A model generated the notes under the pieces. It was given only the letters and a program-made list of their open reading frames with translations. It did no database searches and was not told where the DNA came from. A program made the position numbers and the translations under genes. From NCBI GenBank assembly GCA_963556195.1, contig OY744520.1:5216632-5280631 (forward strand): a stretch of 64,000 nt of DNA. Reading direction: 5' to 3'. Below are positions 11,413 to 23,510 of the stretch, piece by piece (within the stretch, counting starts at the first letter, position 1; every line of letters begins with the position of its first letter). The DNA comes from Sepiola atlantica. Its lineage: Eukaryota; Mollusca; Cephalopoda; Sepiida; Sepiolidae.

Positions 11413-12840
11413 ATATATATACATATATACGTTTGTATGTATGTATGTATGTATGTTTGTATGTATGTATGTACTGTTTATATAACTTGCTGTTATTGAA
11501 GAAATCTTATTATCATCTAGAAAACATCAAATATCAGAGGATGAATACTTTTGAGCCTTGGACTTATTCCGAATTCATTATATATCTCCGTGTACAAGTT
11601 GTTCATGGGCTTCTTGGCTAACCCGAAATCCTTATATGTGACGCTATGTATTTTTATGGCTTGATTCTCTGTAAAATGCAATATCTATCTACGTTCAGAA
11701 TGTTTCATTCATTGTTTGTGTGTACATATATATATATATAAAGAGAGAGAGAGAGAAAGAGAGAGAGACAGCATTTAAATGTCCGGTTGTTTTATGTGTT
11801 ACGCAATCTCCGAACATGCAACGAAATTACTTCGACGTGGAACATTCCTACACCAGTTCGGATCTGATCTTAAAAGTGGTAATCAGGAAGAAGAGGGGAT
11901 CGGGATTAACTCTTTTCTCGAATGTAGAATATCTACTATAGAAATAATATAATAGAACCCCTGCTGAGATGATGACGACCTTCTCATTAAAATGGCTGAT
12001 TACAAAGTTCTAAAAAGTTAACACTTAGGCAAATTCGTGATAGCGCTTGTCACGTTTACAAGAATGCTTCTTTTGAGGTATTAACCCTTACCCGGTCTGA
12101 AAGAAATGGTAAAAGTAGTATTAACAAGTAGAGTTTAGAGGTAAATTACAAGAGAATGTGAAGAGAAAAAACTATCGAATTCTAAAATCGGAAAATACGT
12201 TAATAAAGGTATACGAAGTTTATAAGACGAGATTATAAAATAAATTGCAAAGATAATGGATCTTCTTGAGTTTAGATGTATTTACCACGTTGTGTCCGGT
12301 TTACGATATATGATCTTGTATCAGACTAGCTTTGTCCGAATTTCGATTGTTTTAGACGTAAAATAATTGCCCCACCCCTTGTGAATTGAGGAAGGAACAA
12401 TTTATTTTCGAAATAATAAGACATCGTGAGAGAACATCCGGTATCACACTCTGTTTATAAAATACGCAATAACGGCACGTAATACAAATGCGATATGACA
12501 GCATGATGCCAGTGTGATTCACAGAGCAGCTTATACCGTGCCCTTGGCTCAATGTTAACCGTTATTCATATACGAAATAACTTTACTTCGTACGAGTACA
12601 AATACATCGAATAAAGAAAGATATTTATTCTTATGAAGCTATGTTGTAACGAAACTGGTACATATTTTGGAATATATGAGATCAGGATTGATAACTTGTA
12701 TGTAAAATACAAAGCACGGGTGCTAACATGAATGCAATTACAAATTACTTAAGACTTCTATCGTGGTCATGACTGACGTAACGAGATCAATATACCTCCG
12801 TAGATTAAAGGAGGGGTTACGTACGTAATTCTGTACAAAT

Positions 12841-12975
12841 TCCCGAGTTGGACGTACAGATTCTCGATTTCGATGAGATGCACCTGAAGAAAGTCGGAGG
12901 CTACAGCGGCCGAAACGTTATGAGAATAACATCCAAGATGATAACAATAGTAGTGCGAATAATCATAATAATACA
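12841..12975 (+). repeat. Copy of the 0.3-kb inverted-repeat family with hammerhead-like motif
   Basis: Contains TTCCCGAGTTGGACG, CACCTGAAGAAAGTCGGAGG, CAGCGGCCGAAACGTTATG and AATAGTAGTGCGAATAAT, parallel to the right arm of 279-572. The motif reads CTGAAGA, imperfect stem, GAAACGTTATG. Confidence 0.6.
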
Positions 12976-13325
12976 GCATTTGTATATAACATGTTATATA
13001 AGAAATACAAAATATTCCTTATAAACGATTCATTGAATAAAAATTGCTATATACTCAGATTTGGGGTGGTTTTCATTTATCTTCCTATGTTATGATAAGT
13101 GGTTGCAATATATCTAAACAAGCTTGAAAAGAGCTTGGCCGATTCCATAGTCTGCATTATATCCATTAAACACCTTTCGACTCTTAGTTAATTAACAAGT
13201 GTGATTCGGGTTGAAATAGCATAACAAATCTGTGTACATGTTAACGTAAAGATAGTGTCAATTGGTTAGTTATGAGCTTCCATATGTCGGAAAAGACAGG
13301 AGGGTCAATAATATATATATATATA

Positions 13326-13805
<480 letters not shown>

Positions 13806-14105
13806 AATAGAAACAATATAAAGTCAGATTCCAGTGAGCATATCTTTATTTATCAGTGAAGAGTTCCAATTCTGTACGGTTCGTTTTGTCATCGCTCAGT
13901 CAAACACGGTATCCAGACATACGTTGGATATTCAGAGAGGATGACCCATAAGAAAAAAGACCAAAATCATACCCAGAAAACCCCCAAAAAGATGAAACAA
14001 AACTTATATTTAAACATTTCTATAGGTAGATCATTTACGAAACAAGTTAATGTTTACATTTTTAAAGTAGCGCTATTTTCCATTAAGAAAACTAGTCAAA
14101 ATACG

Positions 14106-14136
<31 letters not shown>

Positions 14137-14221
14137 TACATGTATTGTATTAGTTTCTGTAAATGTAAATCCGTAGAAACTCAAGTGTTTATAAAAAGTG
14201 CTCAATAAAAAGTAGAGCTGT

Positions 14222-14458
14222 TTATAAGTATAATTTTTTATTTATACAAACATTTATACAAACATTTTGGGATTTTCTATTTCTTAAGAAATAGAAAATA
14301 CTAAATCCCAAAAAGAGTTATTTAGGAGAGAAAATTCTTCAAATCCATCCATTTCTCGAAAATTCTTGGTCTGATGAGGTTGACTTTCTGGGAAAAGTGC
14401 AACCGAAACATGTACGCACATATGTAACCAATAATGTTTGTATAAATAAAATTGTATA

Positions 14459-14460
<2 letters not shown>
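14222..14460 (+). repeat. Hammerhead-bearing element with partly inverted ends
   Basis: The word TGTTTGTATAAATAAA with its ATTTTATACTTATA-like tail appears on the plus strand at 14434-14462 and inverted at 14226-14265. Between them lie a perfect short palindrome (TCTATTTCTTAAGAAATAGA, about 14276-14295) and the hammerhead at 14362-14435. Downstream is (TA)n at 14459-14522. I read this as a small retroposon end, possibly a dimer in opposite orientation. Confidence 0.55.
14362..14435 (+). ncRNA. Type I hammerhead ribozyme, complete core
   Basis: Helix I: TTGGT (14366-14370) pairs with ACCAA (14427-14431), and after one mismatch ATT (14362-14364) pairs with AAT (14433-14435). Core CTGATGA is at 14371-14377. 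Stem II: GGTTG (14378-14382) pairs with CAACC (14400-14404) and extends inward with ACTTT/AAAGT past one bulged G, around a six-base loop. GAA is at 14405-14407. Helix III: ACATGT (14408-14413) pairs with TATGT and A (14420-14425, one G-U pair) around ACGCAC. The cleavage triplet is GTA (14424-14426), with cleavage predicted after 14426. All invariant core bases are present. The gap to the downstream (TA)n is 23 nt. Confidence 0.87.

Positions 14461-14522
<62 letters not shown>
14459..14522. repeat. (TA)n microsatellite downstream of the hammerhead
   Basis: About 32 TA units. The region 14523-15100 is AT-rich with no supported feature. Confidence 0.96.
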
Positions 14523-14525
<3 letters not shown>

Positions 14526-15098
14526 TTAAAAATATAATTGTAAAGCACATCACAAGAATAAAATAAAGTAACAAATTAAAAAGGACAAATACAGGAGAAA
14601 AATAAAAGGAGAGTATAAAGAAAAAGAACAAAAAAAAGAAATTCAATATTTAGGATTAGTAAAATCCGGTTATTGAAACCCAAGGAAGATAACTTATTTT
14701 AATTCTTATCTACTTCCGATAAGTCCTTCTTATTTTTATGTTATTAACTTTAATTCAAATGTATTTAATTTCTTTTTAATGTATTTGTTTAATTTAAATA
14801 AAGAAATTAAAGATTATAATATTACTCTTATAAATGCCTCAAAACTCCAATTCATAACAAATATACAACCCGCCAAATAAATATTACAATACTCAACCTA
14901 TTCATTTCAGTCCAAAATCTTAGGCCTATGTTTCATTTTTTAATAGCAATTATTTATTTTAGGTACTGTATGTTTTATTGTGTGAAATATGTGTATTCTT
15001 TAATATTTGTACTGTCTATTCCACCAAAGAATATTGCTACCTTTAATTAAAATGCATTCAGTTTACTTTAACATATGATTGTGGATTTTTAAGTAGGC

Positions 15099-15102
<4 letters not shown>

Positions 15103-15156
<54 letters not shown>

Positions 15157-15213
15157 TAACAATATTTATTTTTCTTCTCTTTCATTCCTTAAGACAGGCT
15201 TTTCAAAGATTAA
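15103..15213 (-). repeat. (TA)n plus relic related to the 23.76-kb near-hammerhead
   Basis: After (TA)n at 15103-15155, the words TTTCATTCCTTAAGACAGGC and TTTTCAAAGATTAAAA match 23751-23788. On the minus strand this is the helix III and GAAA half of that motif; the CTGATGA half is missing here. A short (TGCG)n array follows at 15233-15262. Confidence 0.55.
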
Positions 15214-15299
15214 AAAAATATATATGTGGAGGGTGCGTGCGTGCGTGCGTGCGTGCGTGCGCATGCTAGCCTGACTATTCTGTCAGATGCTCGGACGAT

Positions 15300-15958
15300 T
15301 TTTTTTAATAGTTCACCCTAGACAAGGCAGGCCGCCACTGTAAACGTAAGAGGCAACTGATAAGAAATAAAAATGAGAAGGTTGGGGGGTGTCAACCTAA
15401 ATTGGGATCTGCGCAGCGAGATGTCTGTTTACATTAGTTTTTAATTTCTGCATGTCAGTACCGTCGGGGAAACAGGGGGCAGGGAGGGAGTTCCATAAGC
15501 CAGCAGCACGAGGAAAAAAGCTATTTGAGTAGAAAGCTCACCGGCATCTGGGGACGTCAACAGTGAATGGATGGAATTTAGTCGATTGTCGAATTGGCCT
15601 AGTGAACTTACGACGATGGGGCACTAGAGTAGCCAATTCATCGGAGCACAATCCATTGAAGTATTTGTAAAACAAGCACAAGGATGCTACATTGCGGCGA
15701 TGGGACAGGGACTGGAGCTTGGTTGACAGTGCGGGACCTATTAGGTTGGTGACTCTTTTTTGGACCTTGTCAAGGAGGGAGAAACTAGTAGATGATGCAC
15801 CAGCCCAGATGTGGCAACAATATTCCATGCATGGGCGGACGGTGGCTTTGTAGAGGTAGAGGATAATGTCAGGTGTGATGAGTTTACTTACACGGTAGAA
15901 AGTGGCAACCTTCTTTGCGGCAGCCTTGGCAATACTTTTCAGTAGCAACTAGTTAGGT
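15300..15958 (-). pseudogene. 3' end of a Jockey/CR1-like LINE (ORF2 C-terminus and 3' UTR)
   Basis: The minus-strand frame from 15948 encodes a reverse-transcriptase C-terminal region: LYKATVRPCMEYCCHIWAGA, LLDKVQKRVTNLIG, LFYKYFNGLCSDEL. It reaches DVPRCR and a stop at 15538-15540. Translation past that stop in the same frame continues AFYSNSFFPRAAGLWNSLPA and ends HLAAQIPI near 15403. The sister copy at 38.2 kb reads CRRAFYS with no stop here, so the stop is a later mutation. A 3' UTR shared with 38103-38200 (AGGCAGGCCGCCACTGTA) follows. It is 5'-truncated. Confidence 0.85.
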
Positions 15959-15959
15959 G

Positions 15960-16515
15960 TAATATCAAGATTTACTAGACGACTGTCCTTTTATAATAAG
16001 ACAACGTATAGCATGGTTTGAAAGTCGTTTTACGCCTACCAAAACGTCAAAACAATAGATGTTGCATTTCGTTTATTCTTTAATGGTATATCTACCTTTT
16101 TAGTTATTCACTGCCAAATCCAGTTATTTCGGTTAATATATTTATGCTTCAAGTTCTTAATATATTCAAATAATTAATAGGTTTTATTTTGTATACGAAT
16201 CGTTTGTAGATTATTTTTGTGGGCGTATAGATTGTAAATGAGTCGTCTGTGAAACACGAATCCTATGACCTCGACAGACAACCGCTTCCACAGTCCAAAT
16301 CCTACTCCGTATATACAAAAATGGTTTAACTTCTTTGTTTCCCCCTCTCCTCTTGGTCTTAGTGTGCCAACCACCCTGTGTGAGTTCAACAAGCTCCATG
16401 TAAAGGCGGAATTTAACAGGGAATATCAAATTCGCAGGCGGTCCTCGGTTGCGTGTATATCTCGGTCAGGGAAGATGACAACGTTTTTTTTTCAATTTTT
16501 AAAGAGGTGCCGCCG
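15960..16515. other. No identifiable feature
   Basis: Intergenic sequence. Open frames of 70-110 codons on both strands resemble nothing I know and overlap each other. Confidence 0.5.
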
Positions 16516-16520
16516 TCCTC

Positions 16521-16618
16521 CCACAAACACAGCCTGGTATCCCAAATGGTTACCCATAGGTACTGACCAGGATCAACGCGATTTACTTCACTGATCTCAC
16601 GAGAACCGGTCTGTCAAC
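16521..16618 (-). mobile_element. 5S rRNA-derived SINE head, diverged copy
   Basis: The minus strand reads GTTGACAGACCGGTTCTCG, GAGATCAGTGAAGTAAATCG, GATCCTGGTCAGTACC, ATGGGTAACCATTTGGGATA and CCAGGCTGTG. It matches the head at 9582-9682, including the non-5S leader GTTGACA.ACCGGTT, but with more substitutions. The body seen at 9.4 kb is absent. Confidence 0.65.
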
Positions 16619-16624
16619 TTGATC

Positions 16625-18455
16625 ATACTGTTCGTTTCGTTCTGCACATGTTACTTTTGTTGATATCAGAGCCTGATGCATGTTGGAACTTTCCGAGAAT
16701 GGCTAGTTGAAACTTACAATTCAAGCCACACATCATATTCCAGTTAGAATCATAATTTACTACATCTGATAAAACGAATCCATCGAATGGTGACCCGGCC
16801 AGGTTGATCAGATTATTGTTAAATCTCAAGTGAAAGAGCTATCATTTGTTTCTCAAGGAGGGCAATGTCCTACTATATGTTTCTCTTATTTACAATGTTT
16901 TTTGACGCTGATATTTCAGTAAAGATTGTGTTTCCTATTTATCGCTGTATTATTCTAATACATGATCACGTACCAAGGCCAAAGGGTTAGGGAGATTATC
17001 AGATTGGATTATAGTGTGGCACAACGCGTTAATCCTTTTTAGAGAGCTGGTGCTCCCATTACAGTTTGCAATACTTTGTGCCAGACGTGGAGACACGAAA
17101 AATAAATTCACTGCTCTAAAATGTTAGCTCACACGCGGCAGCCATGTTCTGATTGGGGCCAATCGGTGTGATGGAAATGTCAACTGAAATATCAACGGCA
17201 GCCAGGTTCAAGAGGTCAACTTGCTTGTTATCGAGAGTTGTTGAATTAACTGTCACCGGGAATTGTGGTGCACCGCAGCGATGACGACTGTATTCCCCGT
17301 TTATCTCTCTCCTTCTCTTTCTGCCTCTCTCTCGCTCTCTTTCCCCCTTCGCTTGATCCACGACAAGCGAAATATTGCAGTCATAAACAGGGAAGATGCG
17401 TGCTTGCCACGCTGACCGAACTCAGTTGAATCTTCGAATTGTAATTATGCTATTAATTATGCAAGCCGACCAAATACCCTGCCGGGTATGAATAATCCCT
17501 TCATTAACGGTGGGGGGGGGGCTATCGTTGCCACTCTGGGAGTTTGATACCGTGCCAGAACTATTAGAGTCCTTCCAATGACGTATCCACGGCGTGGATC
17601 ATCAAGTCACACTTCCCGGCCATGATTTTCGTTCACACTATGATTGCTCACTGGCGATAACACCGTGTTACACTTTGGATCCATTTCCACACAAGTTCGT
17701 CCCATAAATATTGTTACAATAGAACAGTACTATAAAAGCATTTCGAACTATAATGAATTCACATTAATAGATCTCTCAGCTTATAAGAAATAATAACAAC
17801 AAGGATCGGTGGCTGGAAAATAAACCATATTCATATGAAACTGATTAAAGTGAACAAAAATCCTCATCTGAAGTTCTCTAATGGATTCGCAACATAAATT
17901 CTGGAATTTAATTATCATTTTTATCATTTAACTGAACGACCCGCGAACCTTTGTTTGTACATTGCATATTAGTACATACATTTTTACTATAACCGATTGT
18001 GAAGGGAAATGAAAATTACGCTAAGTGAATTAAAGAATAAAGTTATTGTTTGTTTTAAAGGAAGTTCACGAAATTTCACAAAAAAACATCGGAAATATCA
18101 GTTACGACAAATATAAAGAGTGTTTTACTGTCTTAAACTCTGCTATTGCTGCTAAATTAAACTATATTCACATCATCCAATCAAGATCCTTGTTGCCACG
18201 GTGACCGAGCGATCGTTGACGCATTTACGTGATTTATCTTCTTTTTACGCGTTTGCTGCTATTACTAATCACTCACCCCCATTTTCCTCTTCCCAACAGT
18301 CTGAGTCGCTTTTTCTGCTACCATTTAATACATTCAAGTGTGCAAACAAGCAAGCAAGATTATCAAAGTTTTAGTATTATACGACACCTTCAGGATTCTA
18401 AACGGTTCGTTTAGTAGATGACTCGTGATCCTTCGAGTCGTGAGTCGTATACATA
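16625..18455. other. No firmly identifiable feature
   Basis: About 1.8 kb of intergenic sequence. A minus-strand frame at 17116-17361 (GAPQFPVTVNSTTLDNKQV ...) begins in a GA-rich tract and could be an exon fragment, but I recognise no family. A G run sits at 17511-17520. Confidence 0.4.
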
Positions 18456-18460
18456 TATCT

Positions 18461-18657
18461 GGTAACCGTGCATAGTGTATAAAGTCACGAAATATGACAT
18501 CATCTATTAAAACATTACATTATTAAGGATCTTTTCCCTATATCTTTGGTTGATGGATGATATCATTATTTCGTGATTAAATGTACTGATTAAATGCACT
18601 GTGCAGGGTGATTTCCCCATTTATACTTTCGTGACGTAATTCAGTGTACACGGTTAT
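18461..18657. repeat. Possible short MITE with imperfect terminal inverted repeats
   Basis: GGTAACCGTGCATAGTGTAT ... AGTCACGAAATA at the left is the approximate complement of TTTCGTGACGTAATTCAGTG TACACGGTTAT at the right. No target duplication was determined. Confidence 0.45.
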
Positions 18658-18774
18658 CCTCACAAAGCGATGACGTCAAACAAGATTCAGATAGTTTTTG
18701 TTCCATAAAGTTTGACAATGTTGCATGTTTGGCTGAATGCGTATAAAATGTTCATGCGGCAGATTTTTTTTAAT

Positions 18775-19337
18775 ACGGGGTGGCCGCAACTAATTTCTAC
18801 CCACAAATGGAATCGTTAATAAAATTCACTATCCTTTCTACAATGATACTATATTTGGTACAAATTAACTTCAGTCTATACCTGACTTGTCCACCAATTT
18901 TCAGTCATGAATGCCCAACACTTTTCTATCGCCGTTTAATGATAAGCTTCAAATGTGTACCTCTGCATTGCAAGAACACTTGTATACGACTGGTTTTGTT
19001 TATGATGGGCATCTTCAGTTCCGAAAGAATCTGGGTATTGTTTAGACAGACATCTTTGAGATGACTTAACAAAATAAAATTAGAGGGTGATCACGGTCCG
19101 GTGGATGTGAATCCCATTAATGATTACACCTTCCATTGATGACACCTTCCATTAAGATAATTGCGTGTATCATTGAACGGTGATAAAACAAAGAGTGTTG
19201 GACATTTATAAATGAAACTTAGTGTACTAATCAGGTATACAGTAAAGTTTATTTGTATTAAATATAGTTGGATTAGAGAAAGAATTTTGAATTCCATTTG
19301 CGATTGCATTGGTGGTATTTGAAGGGGGTTACCCTAT
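18775..19337. repeat. Imperfect foldback element, about 560 bp
   Basis: The left arm (GGGTGGCCGCAACTAATTTC ... CCCAACACTTT ... TCGCCGTTTAATGAT) is mirrored by the right arm (ATCATTGAACGGTGATAAAA ... GAGTGTTGGACATT ... GTATTTGAAGGGGGTTACCC). Arms are about 185 bp with many mismatches, so it is an old insertion. It is non-coding. Confidence 0.65.
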
Positions 19338-19418
19338 ATAGCGAGATTACAAAAATCGGCGTTTTCGTCACGTTTCTTCGAACAAGACTTCTTCACAATC
19401 TACAAAAAATAACGTTCA

Positions 19419-20290
19419 TCTATATACTAATACGATAGCGTGTGTGTTCGTATGCCACGCTTACATCATAAACTCTGTGCATGCGTGCCGCACCTAGATT
19501 TGGAAAAGCATTCAAGTCCCCTAATTTTAGCAATATTTGTAAGTGTTTCCCTTTGGCGCAATGGTTAGCGACGTGGGATTTTTGTCGTGGGCGACACAGG
19601 TTTATAGTTCGATCCCAACCAATCTCTTTTTCTACATTAAAGGGGGAGTAAGATAGGGAGGCGACGCCAAGGAAGACATTTTTTAAAATAAATATACAAG
19701 TCATATCTTATCATATTTAATTCAAACATATCTAGGTTAGGAACAAGATAATTAGTATTGAAAACATCATTTCGTGTAATTTACACGGGTCCCGCGAGTC
19801 TATATATCAATACGATAGCGTGTGTGTTCGTGTGTGTTCGTGTGTCACGCTTACATCAAAAGCTCTGCGCATGCGTGCCGCACCTAGATTTTAAAAAGCA
19901 TTCAAGTCACCTAATTTTCGTAATATTTTCAAGTATTACCTTAAGTTAGTGAGGTATGATTTTGACGTCGGTGTTTGACGTCGGCCCGACTGGTTTATAG
20001 TTCGATCCCAACCAAGCTCTAAAAATGTTTTCTACATCAAGGGGGGGGGGGAAGAGGTAGGAAGGGGACGACCGACTAGCCACATATTAATACGATAGCG
20101 TGTGTGTTATTTTCTGTGTCACGCTTGCATCCAAAGCATCGACCTTTCGAATCTTTGTATGCTACTCATGAATTGGAGCCACATTTAATTTAATCTAAAG
20201 CATTTACAAAGTAATGTATAGGTTAGGAACAAGATAATTAGTATTGGAAACAATCATTTCGTGTAATTTACACGGATCTCGTTACTTGTT
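19419..20290 (+). repeat. Tandem copies of a Helitron-like, tRNA-SINE-containing unit
   Basis: Three copies begin TAATACGATAGCGTGTGTG or a close variant (about 19427, 19808, 20089). The first two start with TC (19419, 19799), and the first ends in a GC hairpin CGGGTCCCG then CGAG; the second ends in CTAG (20076-20079). TC...CTRR ends with a 3' hairpin are Helitron hallmarks. Copies 1 and 3 share the last 40 bp, including TCGTGTAATTTACACGG, which is itself a hairpin. Copies 1 and 2 contain a tRNA-like segment ending AGTTCGATCCCAACC. Confidence 0.5.
19550..19620 (+). mobile_element. tRNA-derived SINE segment
   Basis: GGCGCAATGGTTAGCG (A-box-like, 19554-19569) and AGTTCGATCCC (B box, 19606-19616) lie at tRNA-like spacing. 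A diverged copy of the B-box end is at 19982-20000. It is not a functional tRNA: the acceptor stem does not pair. Confidence 0.55.
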
Positions 20291-21020
20291 ATTAATACGT
20301 TGTATCATAATTGTTGCATATCATTGCTTGACCAAAATGCACCAAAACTACCCACGATGGTTGTATTTGCAACTTGCTCTTAAAATCAGATCTGCGCTAT
20401 TCTTGTAGAACGTTGGATTTTCATCACCTGAGGAAACAGTCAGCCACACAGTTGGAAATGAGCTTACGCTTCAGACACGGAATAAGAGTCAGTAAAAGTA
20501 TTCATTCGCTCGCCTTAATCTTCACGGCCATTTGTCAATTACAGATTGGTGTGCGGTAATTTTCCTCAAAGGCCCGTCTGCATAGAAGAAGCGTCCACCA
20601 ACCAAAAACAAGGCCACCCAATCACGTGACAATGTTATTGAACCCAAATTCTATAATATTCAATAGATAAATGTTCTGCGACCAGATTTTAGTCATTTTT
20701 CATTGTTTCATTTCTGGTCAGATGTTATATTTTACATATCAGTGTTAATAATAATAGTACCTAACACTAATTTACTTCTTTTGCAGATAGTTAACTGTTT
20801 TAAAAAGCACACCGTCATTAATAATCCCCCGTATTATTAAGAAAAAACATGTTGGGTTGGGTAGTTCAATAGTAATACATTTTTGGAATCTTGATGCGTT
20901 TTTATGAAAACAATTAGTTTTGTGGGTGTTGTCTTGCTTAAAATGTTACCTATATTCCAAGGCCTATTTATGTGCGTACCTACAATGAATACAGCTAGTA
21001 AGGATGACTGCGTCAGATGT
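20291..21020. other. No identifiable feature
   Basis: Intergenic sequence. No supported gene or repeat was seen. Confidence 0.5.
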
Positions 21021-21025
21021 CTATA

Positions 21026-21150
21026 TTTAAGCAAGGGTTACACAATCCCAACCGCACCTCTTCTGATCTGTCATTGCTTATGTCCAGTGCCCAGGAGTGT
21101 TTCGAACGACCGGAAACAATGCCTGGATTAGCAGAGAGAGGCTGGCGTTT
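21026..21150 (-). mobile_element. 5S-derived SINE body, head missing
   Basis: AAGCAAGGGTTACACAATCC, CACCTCTTCTGA and CGACCGGAAACAATGCCTGG then ATTAGCAGAGAG match the body of the 9408-9682 element. The 5S head is absent, as expected of a 5'-truncated retroposon. Confidence 0.55.
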
Positions 21151-21264
21151 TTCAGAATTGTGCTTATACTAAACATGTAGCTCAACACAGGATTGAGAGT
21201 AAAGTCTACCCGAGAGATGGATATATTGGTTCATACTTTTTCCAAGAGTATTATGAAAATGATA

Positions 21265-21345
21265 CAGTAGCCCGACAGAACCTGAACTCGCCACGTCGAA
21301 CCCAAAGTTCGTATTGGCAACTACTAAAGCACACCACTGACATAT
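21265..21345 (-). mobile_element. Possible tRNA-derived SINE fragment
   Basis: The minus strand reads GTGGTGTGCTTTAGTAGTTG followed by TTTGGGTTCGACGTGG, the latter close to a B box. The A box is weak. Low confidence. Confidence 0.35.
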
Positions 21346-21520
21346 TATCTATTATCTGATATTTATACGGGTGACGCCATCGTTTCTGCCTTTGTGTGAG
21401 ACTACGTCAACAAATAACTTTGTCTATTTTGACGTTTAAACTCAAATGTCAAATAGTCAACATTTTAGCGATATTGGAATCTCAAATAGAGGCATGACGA
21501 CACACGTAATAACATATTGC

Positions 21521-21821
21521 AAAATGGAAAATTAGTTTATTGAACAGTGGATAAGCCAGGCAACATGCCAATAAAAATAAGGGCATAAACACACCATTAA
21601 AGCTGGAGCAAGATATTTCAGCTGATTCGTTCGACCCTATTCATTTAGTAAAATGATATTTACTTTAGTTCTGTTTAATAAAGATCATTTTACCAAATAA
21701 ATATGGTCGAACAAATCGACCTGAATATCTTGATTCAGCTTTAATTATGTGTTTGTGTCCTTATTTCTACTGGCATGTTATCTTGCTTATCCACTATTCC
21801 ATAAACCAATTTTCTATTTTG
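21521..21821. repeat. Foldback element, about 300 bp
   Basis: The left arm (AAATTAGTTTATTGAACAGT GGATAAGC ... GGCAACATGCC ... TAAAGCTG ... CAAGATATTTCAG) is mirrored on the right (CTGAATATCTTG ... CAGCTTTAAT ... GGCATGTTATCTTGCTTATCC ... ATAAACCAATTTTCTATTTT). Arms are about 135 bp around a short centre. Non-coding. Confidence 0.75.
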
Positions 21822-22990
21822 TTTCAAGTTTTTATTTTATATAGACTCCCTTTTAAAATTTTAAGAAAGCACGTGTATCGTGAGATTATATTGACGCTAA
21901 CCCTAATTCTAACCTAACCTCTTATTGCAATATGTAGACATTTGAAATTTAAAGAAAGCACGTGTATCGTTAAATTATATTGATGTTGGACTATCTACCC
22001 CTAAAAATTAACTTATTTAAAATCATATATAGCGTCTTGTTCATGGCGGGGTTATTGCACAGAAGGACCGGTTGCCTTCAATTACAAGTTTTGATCAGAG
22101 TTCCTATTTAATTACCTATCCACAAGCCCAAAGTTAGACACAGGGTCGGGTTTTAATCTGGCGAATATCTAAGTCCCCAAATAAGAAGCACTCTGTATAT
22201 GACAATAGTAAAAATGTCCCAATTGATAAATATTCCTCATCTTCTTGCTACATGACGAGGGTCGGGTTTGAATAAAATATTTGAGGAAACCACGTGACTT
22301 GCGGCAGAGGATATTATGTCTCATTCCTTGGTGATATTTCGAGCAGAAAAAGACGTCTCTAGGTGCTGTCTCGAATCAGAGGAGGTAGCGCAGGAGGTAG
22401 TGTAGCCGTGTGTAGCAAAACGAAATATTCGTCTATTTATATGTCTGCCTTTCCTTCTCTCTCTCTCTCTCTCTATCTCCACACTTACGAAGGTAACCTA
22501 TCTCTGATGTTTTCCTATGACTTTCCTTTTGTTTTAAATATTTCCTATTAACATCGGCGTCCGAGTAGTTCTGTCAGCAGACGAATAGAAGCTGAGTTCA
22601 CGATGACGACACGAGTGTATAAGTGTCAATACACCTATCTGTAATGAAACTATAACACACTGACCGAGGTCAGAACTCTTATTTTTACTTATTTTCTCTA
22701 GTTTCTTAGTATCTAAAATAAAATGTTGTTAATTATCAGTTTTCAAGATTTTAAAATTTCGACGAAGTTCTGGATAAGTATAATTTTTTTAAAGTCTCGT
22801 TGCGTTTTTATATGAAATTTGTGTATGAGAAGTTTTATCAACATTGAAAATTCTATTCCTACAAGGTTTCGACTGATGTGATCTCCGGTTTTCCTTCGGA
22901 TTTATTGTTTATCTACAATGATTATATATTTACGGTGTAAGTTTCCCGTATTTAAATATGATTCTCATCGGACTATTGTCCTTATCAACG
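21822..22990. other. No identifiable feature
   Basis: Intergenic sequence with a short direct repeat (AAAGAAAGCACGTGTATCG-like at 21863 and 21951) and a small (CT)n at 22457. Confidence 0.5.
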
Positions 22991-23005
22991 TTTATATTGA
23001 AATAA

Positions 23006-23350
23006 ATGAAAATGAGCAGTACACTTAAAAAAGGAAACTGTTTACTTCAAACTAGTAATGCCGTATGTGTTCAAATACCTAATGGGAGAATGTGTCGCTA
23101 CAAATACTACATATATTGCCTAACATGTCACCTCACCTACCCTCACAGCTCCATCTACCAACATCTAATCGCACACGACATTTTCAAAAAATACTTCCGA
23201 AATATATTAACAAGAAATACTGCCATCTTCGTTGTTTCAAATTGTAACACTCGCCTCAGCGCATGTAAAACCACTATCAAGCAAGCTCGATACGTACAGA
23301 AGGGTATATTAAAATGTCTTAAAACGTTTTTAATCGACTTTTGTAATTAA
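23006..23350 (+). pseudogene. C-terminal relic of a Penelope-like element (GIY-YIG region)
   Basis: The 114-residue frame contains KYYIYCLTCHLTY, then SSIYQHLIAHD, ILTRNT, and KTTIKQARYVQKGILKCLK before the stop at 23350. In my recollection this order (short GIY-like YYIYC...Y, SSIY.HL, LTR.T, KPTIN-like, then a terminal EGILKCLK-type tail) matches the endonuclease end of Penelope-like elements in molluscs. The GIY-YIG domain looks shortened, since the second half of the motif is missing. It is followed within 36 bp by a hammerhead-like motif and then (TA)n, the layout reported for Penelope-like element ends. Confidence 0.5.
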
Positions 23351-23385
23351 TTCATCAGATTTAATTTTGTATACTCATCACGATC

Positions 23386-23420
23386 CTGACGACGACTCAT
23401 GAGAGTCGAAAATGTTTGCA
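23386..23420 (+). ncRNA. Hammerhead-like motif downstream of the Penelope-like relic
   Basis: CTGACGA (23386-23392), one extra C, a perfect 5-bp stem GACTC/GAGTC around ATGA, then GAAAATG. The base after CTGACGA departs from the hammerhead consensus, and helices I and III are weak, so it is probably inactive or decayed. Confidence 0.45.
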
Positions 23421-23507
23421 GGTATGGTTAGTTCTTATTCACACTGGAGCACAACATAAGATCGACTACAAAAATTCGATCAAAAACAGAACAAGCAGGA
23501 ACTTCCG

Positions 23508-23510
<3 letters not shown>

